Below are positions 27,744 to 36,879 of a DNA stretch of 64,000 nucleotides, one piece after another. The notes under the pieces are model-generated. The model ran no database searches. It worked only from the letters and a program-made list of their open reading frames with translations, and was not told the DNA's origin. Made by a program: the position numbers and the translations under genes. The DNA lies in assembly GCF_028201475.1 (NCBI RefSeq), contig NZ_CP116383.1, positions 1,922,001 through 1,986,000 of the forward strand, given 5' to 3'. The stretch is from Vibrio sp. SCSIO 43137. GTDB lineage: Bacteria > Pseudomonadota > Gammaproteobacteria > Enterobacterales > Vibrionaceae. Each line of letters starts with the position of its first letter. The first letter of the stretch is position 1.

Positions 27744-27875
27744 AAGTGAAATAACTTTATTTTTCAATGCAATAGATATTTTAGAACAAACCAGAATCAC
27801 ATGCTATGATGGATATAACCAACTATTGGTAAATTTCGCCAGCTTTTAAAGTCGTTCGTATTCAAGGAAGGTAAA

Positions 27876-28880
27876 ATGGAACAGCAAACCCTGATTGGAG
27901 AGTCCGCAAGCTTCTTATCCGTACTGGATAAAGTCTCCCGCCTCGCCCCGGTGGAACGTTCAGTTCTTATAATAGGTGAACGCGGAACCGGTAAGGAGTT
28001 AATCGCGCAGCGGCTACACTACCTGTCAAGACGGTGGGATAAACCATTAGTCACACTCAACTGCTCCAGCCTGAGCGAAACCCTTATTGACTCTGAGTTG
28101 TTCGGACACGAAGCCGGCTCATTTACCGGAGCAAAAGGACGCCACTCCGGCCGTTTTGAGCGGGCAGAAAAAGGAACTCTTTTCCTTGATGAACTGGCAA
28201 CCGCTCCTCTCTCTGTGCAGGAAAAACTACTCAGAGTGATTGAATACGGTCAGTATGAACGCGTTGGCGGTAGCAAAACCCTGACAGCGGACGTGCGCTT
28301 AGTCTGCGCTACCAACGCCGATCTGCCACAACTGGCAGAGCAGAACACGTTCAGGGCCGATCTTCTCGACAGGCTGGCCTTTGATGTGATCCATCTGCCT
28401 CCCCTTAGGGAAAGGCAGCAAGACATTCTTTTGCTTGCGCAGCACTACGCCATAAAAATGTGCCGTGAATTGGCGCTGCCGCTGTTTGTCGGCTTTAGCC
28501 GCAGTGCAGAAAACCAGCTATTGAGTTATCACTGGCCGGGTAATGTCAGGGAGCTTAAAAACGTGGTAGAAAGAGCCATTTATCAGCACGGTTCTGCTGA
28601 ATCACCAATAGAGCATCTTATTATTGATCCGTTTCGTACAGAGTGGAGTTCAGAACCAGCCAAAAGCGAAAAACAGCCAGAAGTAAAAGCGCCACTCAAC
28701 TTCCCTATGGATTATAAACAGTGGCAGGAAAATAACGATATCGAGCTGTTAACTGAGGTGCTGGAGCAATCACGGCACAATAAACGGGTAGCGGCAGAAA
28801 TGCTGGGGCTCAGCTATCATCAGTTAAGGGGAATGCTGAGAAAATATGACCTTGTTGGTCAAAACAGCAGCAATGAATAA
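27876..28880 (+). CDS. pspF: Phage shock operon transcriptional activator PspF
   Basis: A 334-residue sigma-54 activator with an AAA+ domain from the start and no receiver domain. Walker A is GERGTGKEL (about residues 33-41), Walker B FLDELATA, and RADLLDRLAFDVIHLPPLRER follows. The sigma-54-contacting loop reads GSFTGA instead of the usual GAFTGA. The C-terminal helix-turn-helix (NKRVAAEMLGLSYHQLRGML) binds upstream sites. Its target is the divergent pspABC operon and it probably limits its own expression from the shared region. Confidence 0.95.
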   Translation: MEQQTLIGESASFLSVLDKVSRLAPVERSVLIIGERGTGKELIAQRLHYLSRRWDKPLVTLNCSSLSETLIDSELFGHEAGSFTGAKGRHSGRFERAEKGTLFLDELATAPLSVQEKLLRVIEYGQYERVGGSKTLTADVRLVCATNADLPQLAEQNTFRADLLDRLAFDVIHLPPLRERQQDILLLAQHYAIKMCRELALPLFVGFSRSAENQLLSYHWPGNVRELKNVVERAIYQHGSAESPIEHLIIDPFRTEWSSEPAKSEKQPEVKAPLNFPMDYKQWQENNDIELLTEVLEQSRHNKRVAAEMLGLSYHQLRGMLRKYDLVGQNSSNE

Positions 28881-28911
28881 AGGGATAACATTGTATCTGA
28901 GTGACTTAACT

Positions 28912-28953
28912 GTATATTCTCGCTGAAAAAGCACCTTGTGGTGACTTGGGTCT
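28912..28953 (+). repeat. 42-bp partial copy of the dispersed element at 60006-60270
   Basis: This stretch before sapA matches positions 60229-60270, the right end of the larger element, at 38 of 42 bases. Only this end is present; nothing resembling the rest of the element was recognised beside it. It fills part of the 150-bp pspF-sapA gap. Confidence 0.75.
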
Positions 28954-29030
28954 ACTATCAAAAAATGGTAAATTAGCCGGATCAGCAGGTTAGCAGCCTG
29001 ATACTCTCAGAACAAACGACAGCTCTTTCT

Positions 29031-30653
29031 ATGAAAGCATTAATACAGTTTACTCTTGGCATCTGTGGTCTTGGACTTTTGTCGGGATGTGGTGAAGCAC
29101 CAGATCAAGACAAAATCAGGCGGCAGGGATTCGTATTTTGCGGTCAGGAAGGCACACCCGCTTCTTTTAATCCGCAATTAGTTGAGAGCGGTATAACCTC
29201 TGAATCATTAAGCCCGCAACTGTTTGATTCACTGCTTACCCTAGACTCTGATACTCATGAGCCGACGGCCAGTCTTGCAAGCAGCTGGTTTGTAAATAAA
29301 GAAGGAACCGAATATCTGTTTGATCTAAGGCAGGATGTTGAGTTCCAGACTACCGACTGGTTTACCCCCAGCCGGAAACTTAACGCTTCTGATGTGGTAT
29401 TTAGCTTTAACCGTATTCTGGATAGTAATAACCCCTATCATTTGGTTTCAGACCATGGTTACCCTTGGTTCTCTGCTATCGACTTTGTTACTCAGGTAAA
29501 ACGTGTCGAAGCGGTTAGTGATCATCAGGTTAAATTTGTCCTGAATCAGCCGGATAACACTTTCCTTTCTAATATCGCCACTACCTATTCCGTTATCCAC
29601 TCCAAGGAGTATGCCGATAAGCTGGCTGAACAGAACCAGAAACATTTGCTTGATCAGAAACCGGTCGGAACCGGGCCATTCTATCTCGATGACTATCAGG
29701 CAGGTGACCTGGTGCGTTTAAGACGTCATAACCAGTACTGGCGTGGTCAGCCAAACTTAGAACAGATTGTTTTTGATATCTCATCACGGGGGACAGGACC
29801 GCTTGCCAAGTTGCTGAGAAATGAGTGTGACGTGCTTAATTCGCCTATCTCCAGCCATATTCCAATCATTAAAGAACAGTCGTTTCTGACCCTTGACGCC
29901 CGTTCATCCATGAACGTAGCTTATATCGCAATCAACACCGAACATAATGCCCTGAAAGATGTAAGAGTCCGCAAGGCGCTGAATCTGGCTATCAACCGTA
30001 AGAACATTCTTGACTCTGTCTATTATGGTACCGGCGAACAGGCATACTCTCTGCTTCCGCCAAATTCATGGGCCTATCAGAAAGACACTGTGCAATTTCG
30101 CTATGATCGCAATTACGCCCTTGCTCTGTTGCGCGAAGCAGGCTATCTGGACGGCCTATCCCTGTCAATGTGGGTCTCCCTTGACCCTACAGCCTATAAC
30201 CCAAGCCCCAGAAAGACCGCAGAGCTGATTCAGGCGGCGTTTGCCGATATCGGTGTAAAACTGGAGCTGTTTAGCAGTGATCAGTTTGACCGTAGCGAAC
30301 TGGCTGACAACAGTAAAATTGACTTAGTCCTTACCGGCTGGAGTGCCAGTACCGGCGATCCGGACAACTTTTTACGGCCTCTGCTTTCCTGTAATGCAGA
30401 ACAGTCCGGCCTGAATGTCTCCATGTGGTGTAATCAGGATTTTGATTTTCTGCTGGACTTAGCCAAAGAGACCAATCAATTACGTTACCGGAAAAATCTC
30501 TATAAACAGGCGCAACACATAATGAACGAAGAAGTACCGGTGATTCCGCTGGCTCATGGTGCACAATTTCAGGCCTATCATAACTCCCTTCAGGGTTTTG
30601 ATATCAGCCCGTTCAGCTCTCAGAGCTTTCACAAAGTTGAGAGGAAGAAGTAA
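29031..30653 (+). CDS. sapA: SapA, peptide-type ABC transporter solute-binding protein (lipoprotein form)
   Basis: A 540-residue binding protein of the DppA/OppA/SapA group: FVFCGQEGTPASFNPQLVESG opens the mature part and GTGPFYLDDYQAGDLVRLRR is the family signature. In enterics SapABCDF affects resistance to antimicrobial peptides, and SapBCDF exports putrescine in E. coli. The signal ends LLSGC with Cys20, so this SapA should be a lipoprotein, whereas E. coli SapA has an ordinary signal peptide. First gene of sapABCDF, overlapping sapB by one base. The ribosome site is weak. Confidence 0.9.
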   Translation: MKALIQFTLGICGLGLLSGCGEAPDQDKIRRQGFVFCGQEGTPASFNPQLVESGITSESLSPQLFDSLLTLDSDTHEPTASLASSWFVNKEGTEYLFDLRQDVEFQTTDWFTPSRKLNASDVVFSFNRILDSNNPYHLVSDHGYPWFSAIDFVTQVKRVEAVSDHQVKFVLNQPDNTFLSNIATTYSVIHSKEYADKLAEQNQKHLLDQKPVGTGPFYLDDYQAGDLVRLRRHNQYWRGQPNLEQIVFDISSRGTGPLAKLLRNECDVLNSPISSHIPIIKEQSFLTLDARSSMNVAYIAINTEHNALKDVRVRKALNLAINRKNILDSVYYGTGEQAYSLLPPNSWAYQKDTVQFRYDRNYALALLREAGYLDGLSLSMWVSLDPTAYNPSPRKTAELIQAAFADIGVKLELFSSDQFDRSELADNSKIDLVLTGWSASTGDPDNFLRPLLSCNAEQSGLNVSMWCNQDFDFLLDLAKETNQLRYRKNLYKQAQHIMNEEVPVIPLAHGAQFQAYHNSLQGFDISPFSSQSFHKVERKK

Positions 30654-31615
30654 TGTTTAACTACTCTGTGCGTCGCTTTAACCTCTTTGTTATCACCCTG
30701 CTGATCCTCACCCTGATTGGCTACAACATTTTGTTGCTCGATAGCAGTTCTCAGTGGCATCAGATCGATTTCTGGCAGGGTTGGCGCAGCTATATCGGCC
30801 AGCTAATGCTTCTGGATTTTGGCGTTAATAAGCAGGGCTATCCCATTATTGATGAGCTTTTGGTTGTGTTTCCTGCCACCTTAGAGCTCTGCCTGTTTGC
30901 CTTTATTTTTGCCTTGCTGGTAGGTATTCCGCTGGGAACGCTGGCGGGGATGCGTCAGGGTAAGATGATAGACTCGGTGATATCCTTTATCTCTATGTCC
31001 GGTTACTCTGCCCCGCTGTTCTGGGTTGCTCTGCTGATGATTATGTTCTTCTCACTGCACCTGCAAATCCTACCCGTTTCCGGCCGCTACAATTTGTTGT
31101 ATGAAATTGACCATATTACCGGCTTTGCCGTAATTGACGCCTTTATGTCTGACCGCATGTACCGGGCTGAAGCGCTACAAAGTGTGCTGTCACACCTGAT
31201 ACTGCCTTGTCTGGTTCTGGCTCTGGCACCGACGACTCAGATTGTCCGTCTGATGCGGGCTTCTGTTGCAGAGGTGATGGGACAAAACTATATCCGCGCA
31301 TCAAGAATTAAAGGTTTATCAAAGTATGAGATCGTTATGCAGCATGTACTGCGAAACGCTCTACCACCGATTATCCCTAAGTTTGGTTTTCAATTATCCA
31401 GTATGTTTACCTTTGCCATTATCACCGAATCTATTTTTAACTGGCCGGGAATCGGCCGCTGGCTACTGAACGCTCTGGCCAATCATGACTATACCTCGAT
31501 TCAGGCAGGGGTGATCGTGGTGGCAACCTTTGTATTGTCTGCCAATATTCTGTCGGATCTGATTGGCACCATGGTAAACCCTCTGGTAAGGAAAGAGTGG
31601 TATGTTAACAAGTAA
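30653..31615 (+). CDS. sapB: SapB, ABC transporter permease
   Basis: A 320-residue permease of the DppB type with about six membrane helices. The first helix (residues about 10-30) is followed by a periplasmic loop, and the EAA loop YIRASRIKGLSKYEIVMQHVLRNALPP near residue 215 meets the ATPase. It pairs with SapC. It overlaps sapA by one base and sapC by 14 bp, so translation is coupled. Confidence 0.93.
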   Translation: MFNYSVRRFNLFVITLLILTLIGYNILLLDSSSQWHQIDFWQGWRSYIGQLMLLDFGVNKQGYPIIDELLVVFPATLELCLFAFIFALLVGIPLGTLAGMRQGKMIDSVISFISMSGYSAPLFWVALLMIMFFSLHLQILPVSGRYNLLYEIDHITGFAVIDAFMSDRMYRAEALQSVLSHLILPCLVLALAPTTQIVRLMRASVAEVMGQNYIRASRIKGLSKYEIVMQHVLRNALPPIIPKFGFQLSSMFTFAIITESIFNWPGIGRWLLNALANHDYTSIQAGVIVVATFVLSANILSDLIGTMVNPLVRKEWYVNK

Positions 31616-32489
31616 TATCTATCAGGAAGAACATATACCTACTCAGTTTGAACGTTTTGCAAAAAGCTTCAGGCACAATAATCTTGCGATGTCCGGGCTC
31701 TGGTGTCTGATTATGATCATTATCGTCACCCTCGCATCGCCGTGGCTGACACCACATGATCCGCAATTACAAACCGGCAATCTGCTGGTTCCGCCTTCAT
31801 GGAACCATAATGGCAGTGTTGAGTATTTCCTCGGTACCGATGACTTAGGCCGGGATATTCTGTCCAGAATTATTGCCGGTTCTCAGCTCACCTTTGGTGC
31901 TGCTGTACTGATTACTGCCCTTGCCACCCTGATTGGCTGTGCCATTGGTATTCTGGCCGGCATGACCCGTGGGCTTATCTCAAGTACCCTGAACCACCTG
32001 TTGGATACGGTAATGTCGATTCCGTCTCTGCTGCTGGCGATTATCTTCGTCGCCTTCCTCGGCTTTGGTGAATTCAATATTCTGCTGGCCATCTGTCTGG
32101 CTCTGATCCCGAGATTTATCCGCTCTCTTTACACAGCGGTTCACAGTGAGTTGGAGCGTGACTATATCATGGCCGCCAGACTAGACGGGGCAAACAACAT
32201 TTACCTGCTGACTAACTCTATTTTCCCTAATATTCTGCCGGTTATTGCCGCCGAAGTGACCATGGCCATGACCATTGCTATTCTGGATATTACCGCACTG
32301 GGTTTTCTCGGTTTAGGTGCTCAGGCACCAAGTACTGAGTGGGGCGCGGTACTTGGCGATTCAGTGGAACTGATTTATCTGGCACCCTGGACAGTTACCC
32401 TGCCCGGCTTAGCTATTATGTTTACGGTTGTTGTCGTAAATCTGGTAGGTGAAGGTGTACGACAAGCTTTAAATGCAGGGGTAGAGTAA
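31602..32489 (+). CDS. sapC: SapC, ABC transporter permease
   Basis: A 295-residue permease of the DppC/OppC type. The N-terminal membrane helix is followed by the periplasmic [19 protein letters not shown] signature, and the EAA loop is [24 protein letters not shown]. It forms the membrane channel with SapB. One-base overlap with sapD. Confidence 0.94.
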   Translation: MLTSNIYQEEHIPTQFERFAKSFRHNNLAMSGLWCLIMIIIVTLASPWLTPHDPQLQTGNLLVPPSWNHNGSVEYFLGTDDLGRDILSRIIAGSQLTFGAAVLITALATLIGCAIGILAGMTRGLISSTLNHLLDTVMSIPSLLLAIIFVAFLGFGEFNILLAICLALIPRFIRSLYTAVHSELERDYIMAARLDGANNIYLLTNSIFPNILPVIAAEVTMAMTIAILDITALGFLGLGAQAPSTEWGAVLGDSVELIYLAPWTVTLPGLAIMFTVVVVNLVGEGVRQALNAGVE

Positions 32490-33487
32490 TGCCATTACTG
32501 GATTTTCGACATCTGACTATTGAGATTGAAACCCCACACGGGATGGTAAAAGCCGTCGACCGCATGAGCCTGACCATACAGGAAGGCGATATCCGCGGTC
32601 TGGTAGGTGAATCAGGTTCAGGCAAAAGTCTGGTCGCTAAAGCAATTGTCGGTATCTGTAAAGAAAACTGGCGGGTAACCGCCGACAGAATGCGGCTGGG
32701 TAATGTTGACCTTCTGCAACTGACTCCCAAAGAACGCCGCAGAGTAATTGCCCGAGATGTAGCGATGATTTTTCAGGAGCCCTCAACCTGTCTGGATCCA
32801 TCCGAAGAAGTAGGCAAGCAGTTGGCAGAGTCTATACCTTCTGGTTCATTTGAAGGGCGTTGGTGGCAACGCCTTAAATGGCGTAAAAAGCAGGCCATTG
32901 GTCTGCTGCATAAGGTGGGTATAAAAGATCATGAAAGAGTAATGAACAGCTACTCTTATGAGCTTACCGACGGAGAGTGTCAAAAGGTAATGATTGCCAT
33001 GGCCATCGCCGCTAAGCCACGTATTTTGATCGCTGATGAGCCTACCAATGACCTCGATCCCATCACTCAGTCTCAGATACTGAGGCTGCTAAGCCGGATG
33101 AATCAGGTTAATAACACCACTATTTTGTTGATTGGCCATGACCTGACCACCATTACCCAGTGGGCCAACCGCATTACGGTAATGTACTGCGGGCAAACCG
33201 TTGAATCCGCTGCAACAGAGCAGATACTAAACGCTCCGAAACACCCTTATACCGTTGCCCTGCTCAATGCTATGCCGGATTTCAGCAGTGACGCCATTCC
33301 TCATAAGCAGAGGCTGCAATCTCTTCCGGGATCGATTCCGCCCCTTCAGCACCTGCCAATTGGTTGCCGGCTTGGACCAAGGTGCCCTTATGCCCAACGT
33401 CAGTGTGTTGAGATCCCCTACTCTAAGAAGATCAAGAATCATAAGTTTTCCTGCCACTTTCCACTCAATATGGAGAAGAAGAAATGA
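32489..33487 (+). CDS. sapD: SapD, ABC transporter ATP-binding protein
   Basis: A 332-residue ATPase with Walker [15 protein letters not shown] (about residues 36-49), Walker [14 protein letters not shown] and the C-terminal oligopeptide-transporter extension with cysteines ([17 protein letters not shown]), which often binds an iron-sulfur cluster in this subfamily. The signature reads [12 protein letters not shown] rather than LSGGQ, a degenerate form common in SapD. E. coli SapD also supplies ATP-dependent stimulation of Trk potassium uptake. 4-bp overlap with sapF. Confidence 0.93.
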   Translation: MPLLDFRHLTIEIETPHGMVKAVDRMSLTIQEGDIRGLVGESGSGKSLVAKAIVGICKENWRVTADRMRLGNVDLLQLTPKERRRVIARDVAMIFQEPSTCLDPSEEVGKQLAESIPSGSFEGRWWQRLKWRKKQAIGLLHKVGIKDHERVMNSYSYELTDGECQKVMIAMAIAAKPRILIADEPTNDLDPITQSQILRLLSRMNQVNNTTILLIGHDLTTITQWANRITVMYCGQTVESAATEQILNAPKHPYTVALLNAMPDFSSDAIPHKQRLQSLPGSIPPLQHLPIGCRLGPRCPYAQRQCVEIPYSKKIKNHKFSCHFPLNMEKKK

Positions 33488-34278
33488 GTGCGCTGCTTGA
33501 AGTTGATAACCTTTCCAAGCGATTTACCACCCGCTCAGGCCTGTTTGGCAAAACCACTCATGAGGCGGTAAAACCGCTTAGCTTCTCTCTTGAAGCAGGC
33601 GAAACAATCGGCCTTATCGGCCAGAATGGTTCCGGAAAATCAACGCTGGCGAAAATGCTGGCAGGTGTTGTAGAGCCCTCTCAGGGTGAGATCCGGGTCA
33701 ATGGCGAGAGACTCGAACACCGGGATTACTCTACCCGCTGTAAGCTTATCCGTATGATATTTCAGGATCCTAACAGTTCTCTCAACCCAAGAATTCAGAT
33801 TGGCAGAATACTGGAAGGCCCCCTTAAGCGAAATACGGAGATGCCGCCGGAAGCGAGAATGCAAAGGGTAAAAGATACGCTTGCCCGGGTGGGACTTTTG
33901 CCGGAACACGCCTATTTTTACCCGCAAATGCTGGCTGCCGGTCAGAAACAGCGTGTCTGTCTGGCCAGAGCCCTTATTCTTCAGCCGTCAATTATTATCG
34001 CTGACGAGGCACTCAACGGACTTGATATGGCGATGCGCTCGCAGATCATTAATCTGTTTCTTGAGCTTCAGGAAGAGATGGGGGTTTCCTTTATCTATGC
34101 TTCACAGCAGATAGGTATCGTTAAGCATATTACTGATAAAGTGATGGTGATGGATAACGGCGAAGTTGTGGAGTACGGGGAGACAGAGAAGGTTCTTAAC
34201 TGTCCCCGGCATACTATTACCCAGAGGTTAGTAGAGAGCCACTTCTACAAAACGCCAAACTACAAAAAATGTTATTGA
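33484..34278 (+). CDS. sapF: SapF, ABC transporter ATP-binding protein
   Basis: A 264-residue ATPase, the partner of SapD. Walker A is [14 protein letters not shown], the Q-loop [13 protein letters not shown], the signature [15 protein letters not shown] and Walker [13 protein letters not shown]. Last gene of sapABCDF, ending 21 bp before a convergent gene; no clear terminator is seen. Confidence 0.93.
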   Translation: MSALLEVDNLSKRFTTRSGLFGKTTHEAVKPLSFSLEAGETIGLIGQNGSGKSTLAKMLAGVVEPSQGEIRVNGERLEHRDYSTRCKLIRMIFQDPNSSLNPRIQIGRILEGPLKRNTEMPPEARMQRVKDTLARVGLLPEHAYFYPQMLAAGQKQRVCLARALILQPSIIIADEALNGLDMAMRSQIINLFLELQEEMGVSFIYASQQIGIVKHITDKVMVMDNGEVVEYGETEKVLNCPRHTITQRLVESHFYKTPNYKKCY

Positions 34279-34299
34279 GTCGGTACTTTAGAGCGGTTA

Positions 34300-35100
34300 C
34301 TACTCGAAACGTTGCGGGTAACTCGCATAAATGGCCTCAATAGTGCCGTCATTCCACATGGCTTCAAGGGTGTCATTAATATGAGTTATCGCATTCTCAT
34401 CAAGGTTCTGCGACAGCTTTGAAAAAATCAGATAGGCCGGATTAACCTGTGACAGGGGTTTGTTACTGACTTTTATCGCTGATGTCATGGCGAGCTGTTT
34501 AGCCTGATAGAGACCGACAATTCTGTCATTGATATAGGCGTCTACCCTGCCGGCCAGAAGTAGTTTGAGCCCCATTTCAGCCCCTTTTACTTCCTGTACC
34601 TTAATCATTCTGAACTTAACCGCAGCATCAAAGTCTTCAGAGACGCTATGGCCTCTGTCGATAGCCACGGTTTTGCCGAACAGATCGCGGACACTTTCCG
34701 CCTCTCCCTGCTCATCTGAACGGGTAAATACCGAGTATTGACTCTGCCGCAAAGGAAAGCGGGTATAAATAGAAAAGGTTTCTCTTTCATGAGTACGGAA
34801 AGCCGCAAACAAGCCGTCAGCATGCCCCTGCTGCAGCTCAAACATGGCCCTCTTCCACGGGAAACACTCTACGCTATACTCCTTGCCCACCCTGAGGAAA
34901 AGTTCGGCAATAATTTCAGAATAGAGCCCTTTGGCAACTCTCTCTTCGCACCAGATAAAGGGTTTAAAATCCAGTGTCACCAACCTGTACGGTTGCTGTG
35001 AAAATACCGTACCGGAGGCAAAAACGGAGAGAAAAATAAGCGCTTTTATAAAAGTCAGTTTAATAACAGTACCTTCGTGTTTACTACTGTAACCAGCCAC
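34300..35100 (-). CDS. Periplasmic solute-binding protein (SBP_bac_3 type)
   Basis: A secreted protein of up to 266 residues with a signal peptide (FIKALIFLSVFASGTVFSQ) and the amino-acid-type binding fold: YRLVTLDFKPFIW and CFPWKRAMFELQQGHADGLFAAF. Ligands of this group are often amino acids, but no permease or ATPase is next to it, so it may be a stand-alone sensor or use a distant transporter. The only conventional starts are GTG 35100 or nearby; an AAGG sequence instead precedes an ATT at codon 13, so the start is uncertain. Confidence 0.75.
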   Translation of the reverse strand: MAGYSSKHEGTVIKLTFIKALIFLSVFASGTVFSQQPYRLVTLDFKPFIWCEERVAKGLYSEIIAELFLRVGKEYSVECFPWKRAMFELQQGHADGLFAAFRTHERETFSIYTRFPLRQSQYSVFTRSDEQGEAESVRDLFGKTVAIDRGHSVSEDFDAAVKFRMIKVQEVKGAEMGLKLLLAGRVDAYINDRIVGLYQAKQLAMTSAIKVSNKPLSQVNPAYLIFSKLSQNLDENAITHINDTLEAMWNDGTIEAIYASYPQRFE

Positions 35101-35182
35101 CTGAATAACTATCTGCTTTAAAGGTAGAGTGAACAGCCCGCTTAATCAACCTGTTGCAAACAAATATCGCGCGACCGGCAGC

Positions 35183-35569
35183 TTAACGTGACGCCTTTTT
35201 AAGTTCAATGTCAAACTCTTCCGGGTAAAGAACCACACCCTCTTCTGACAGGTTTGGAAAAACGACTATCGCCAGCTCGTCATCTTCTAGGCCATATGTC
35301 CAGCGGCTGTGCCACTTATTAACAGAAATAGACTCTGCTACGCAATCCTGCCACTCTCCTGTTGCCCACTGCTGTGCAAACTCCTGATTAGGCCATACCG
35401 GCACACAATCTTCGTCATCCGTGTTTAGCATTACGCAGCCGTGTTCATCTTTCAGAATCCATACCTGACGGTTGTTAGCCATCTCTTTAATGCTGTAACG
35501 CAGGCGTGCTTCACTATCCAGTGCGTTTATCTCTTTAATCCTGTCGTCAGTAAGCGCGTTTGTCATCAT
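35183..35569 (-). CDS. DUF2750 protein
   Basis: A 128-residue acidic cytoplasmic protein. RQVWILKDEHGCVML, VPVWPNQEFAQQWATGEW and the acidic C-terminus resemble DUF2750, a family of unknown function found in Vibrio and relatives. No catalytic motif or membrane segment is visible. Two ATG codons in tandem begin the frame. It follows ppaC by about 70 bp, with the ppaC terminator between. Confidence 0.75.
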   Translation of the reverse strand: MMTNALTDDRIKEINALDSEARLRYSIKEMANNRQVWILKDEHGCVMLNTDDEDCVPVWPNQEFAQQWATGEWQDCVAESISVNKWHSRWTYGLEDDELAIVVFPNLSEEGVVLYPEEFDIELKKASR

Positions 35570-35581
35570 TAGTTACCTTTT

Positions 35582-35620
35582 AAAAAACAAAAGGGCGAAG
35601 GCAATTAGTCACCTTCGCCC
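35582..35620 (-). terminator. Terminator after ppaC
   Basis: GGGCGAAGG (minus strand from 35620) and CCTTCGCCC form a 9-bp stem with a 10-base loop, followed by CTTTTGTTTTTTA. Confidence 0.85.
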
Positions 35621-35641
35621 GTACAACTTTGCTATAGCTGA

Positions 35642-36547
35642 TTAAACTAGTTCAGCCTGAAGCCATGGCCAGCCTTGCTTCTTACGGCTAAGGGTATCAG
35701 CCATCATCAGCATGCCGTCAGTTTCATGTTTCACCAGCTTCTCAGCCCACTCACCTTTATAAAGCAGACGAGTTGTTGCTGTCGTGATATCCGTCAGCAT
35801 TACCGCGGCAAACGCCAGACCTTCTTCATCACAACGACGCTGCAGATCCTGCTCAAGTGCATCAATCATGCCGTCAACCTGCTCTAGTGTTGCCAGTTCA
35901 ACCTGACCAACAACAACCTGACGCTCATTAAACGGATACGCTTTAAGATCCTTCTCTACCAGCTCAGCTGCAGAAAGCCCTTCGATATCTGTTTTAGCAA
36001 TCAATAGGCTCTTAATAAAGGCATCCAGATCAGCCACTTCAGCGAACTTAGCCAGCTCAGCTACGGCATCTTTATCTTTCTGAGTACAAGTCGGAGATGC
36101 GAATCCAACGGTGTCTGACAGGATGGCTGACATCATTAGCGTTGCCAGCGGACGGGTAATTTCAACCTCTTCCATCTTGAACAGGTTAAACAGAATGGTA
36201 CAGGTACAGCCAACAGGCCAGATCCACGCTTCCAGCGGGTTCACTGTCATTACATCACCCAGACGGTGGTGATCAACAATACCCAGAATTTCTGCTTCGT
36301 TTACATCATCCGGTGCCTGAGCCAGATCAGAATAGTCCACCAGCCAGATTTTCTCGCCAGCCACACCAGTGCACATTTCCGGTGCTTCAACGCCTGCTTG
36401 CTCAATAATATATTGTGTCTCGCGGTTAAGGTCGCCCTGACGTACCGCTTTTGCTTCCAGTCCGCGAGCTTTCAGTAGCTCAGTCGCTACAAGCGCACTA
36501 CAAATACTATCACTATCAGGGTTCTTGTGACCGACAACTTGAATCAT
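35642..36547 (-). CDS. ppaC: Manganese-dependent inorganic pyrophosphatase
   Basis: A family II pyrophosphatase of 301 residues. It shows the DHH domain: VVGHKNPDSDSICSAL binding Mn at His and two Asp, LVDYSDLAQ, and IVDHHRLGD; the DHHA2 part follows with RLLYKGEW near residue 265. It hydrolyses pyrophosphate in the cytoplasm, and needs Mn or Co rather than Mg. Family II enzymes are common in Vibrio beside the usual Ppa. Confidence 0.95.
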   Translation of the reverse strand: MIQVVGHKNPDSDSICSALVATELLKARGLEAKAVRQGDLNRETQYIIEQAGVEAPEMCTGVAGEKIWLVDYSDLAQAPDDVNEAEILGIVDHHRLGDVMTVNPLEAWIWPVGCTCTILFNLFKMEEVEITRPLATLMMSAILSDTVGFASPTCTQKDKDAVAELAKFAEVADLDAFIKSLLIAKTDIEGLSAAELVEKDLKAYPFNERQVVVGQVELATLEQVDGMIDALEQDLQRRCDEEGLAFAAVMLTDITTATTRLLYKGEWAEKLVKHETDGMLMMADTLSRKKQGWPWLQAELV

Positions 36548-36828
36548 GTTTCTTCCTATGTATGTCTGATTTAGCGGCTGAACTTATCTTTGTTCAACCT
36601 TACTTTTATAAACAGGGCAAATAATAGTGTTTAGACCAGCAGCTTACAAGCCCTTTACCAGTGGATGATACTTTACCTGATTTTACAGTTTTGTCATCGC
36701 GTAGAATCATTTTTCTCTCTACGACTTTAGACTGTATAACTCCACATTATGTTTCAACTTCCTGCCCGCAATTGGTGTTACAGCGTAAGCCCCCCTTTTC
36801 TTTAGCGGGTATCCACTAAACGCGCATA
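36548..36828. other. Intergenic region between torA and ppaC
   Basis: This gap must hold the ppaC promoter. I recognise no gene, repeat or regulatory site in it beyond the torECA terminator that begins at 36829. Confidence 0.5.
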
Positions 36829-36858
36829 AAAAATGCCAGTCCGCAGACTGGCATTTTT
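36829..36858 (-). terminator. torECA terminator
   Basis: A 13-bp perfect stem (36829-36841 with 36846-36858) around a CGCA loop, with a T run on the minus strand. Confidence 0.92.
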
Positions 36859-36879
36859 CTTATCTAATCAGGGATCAGA

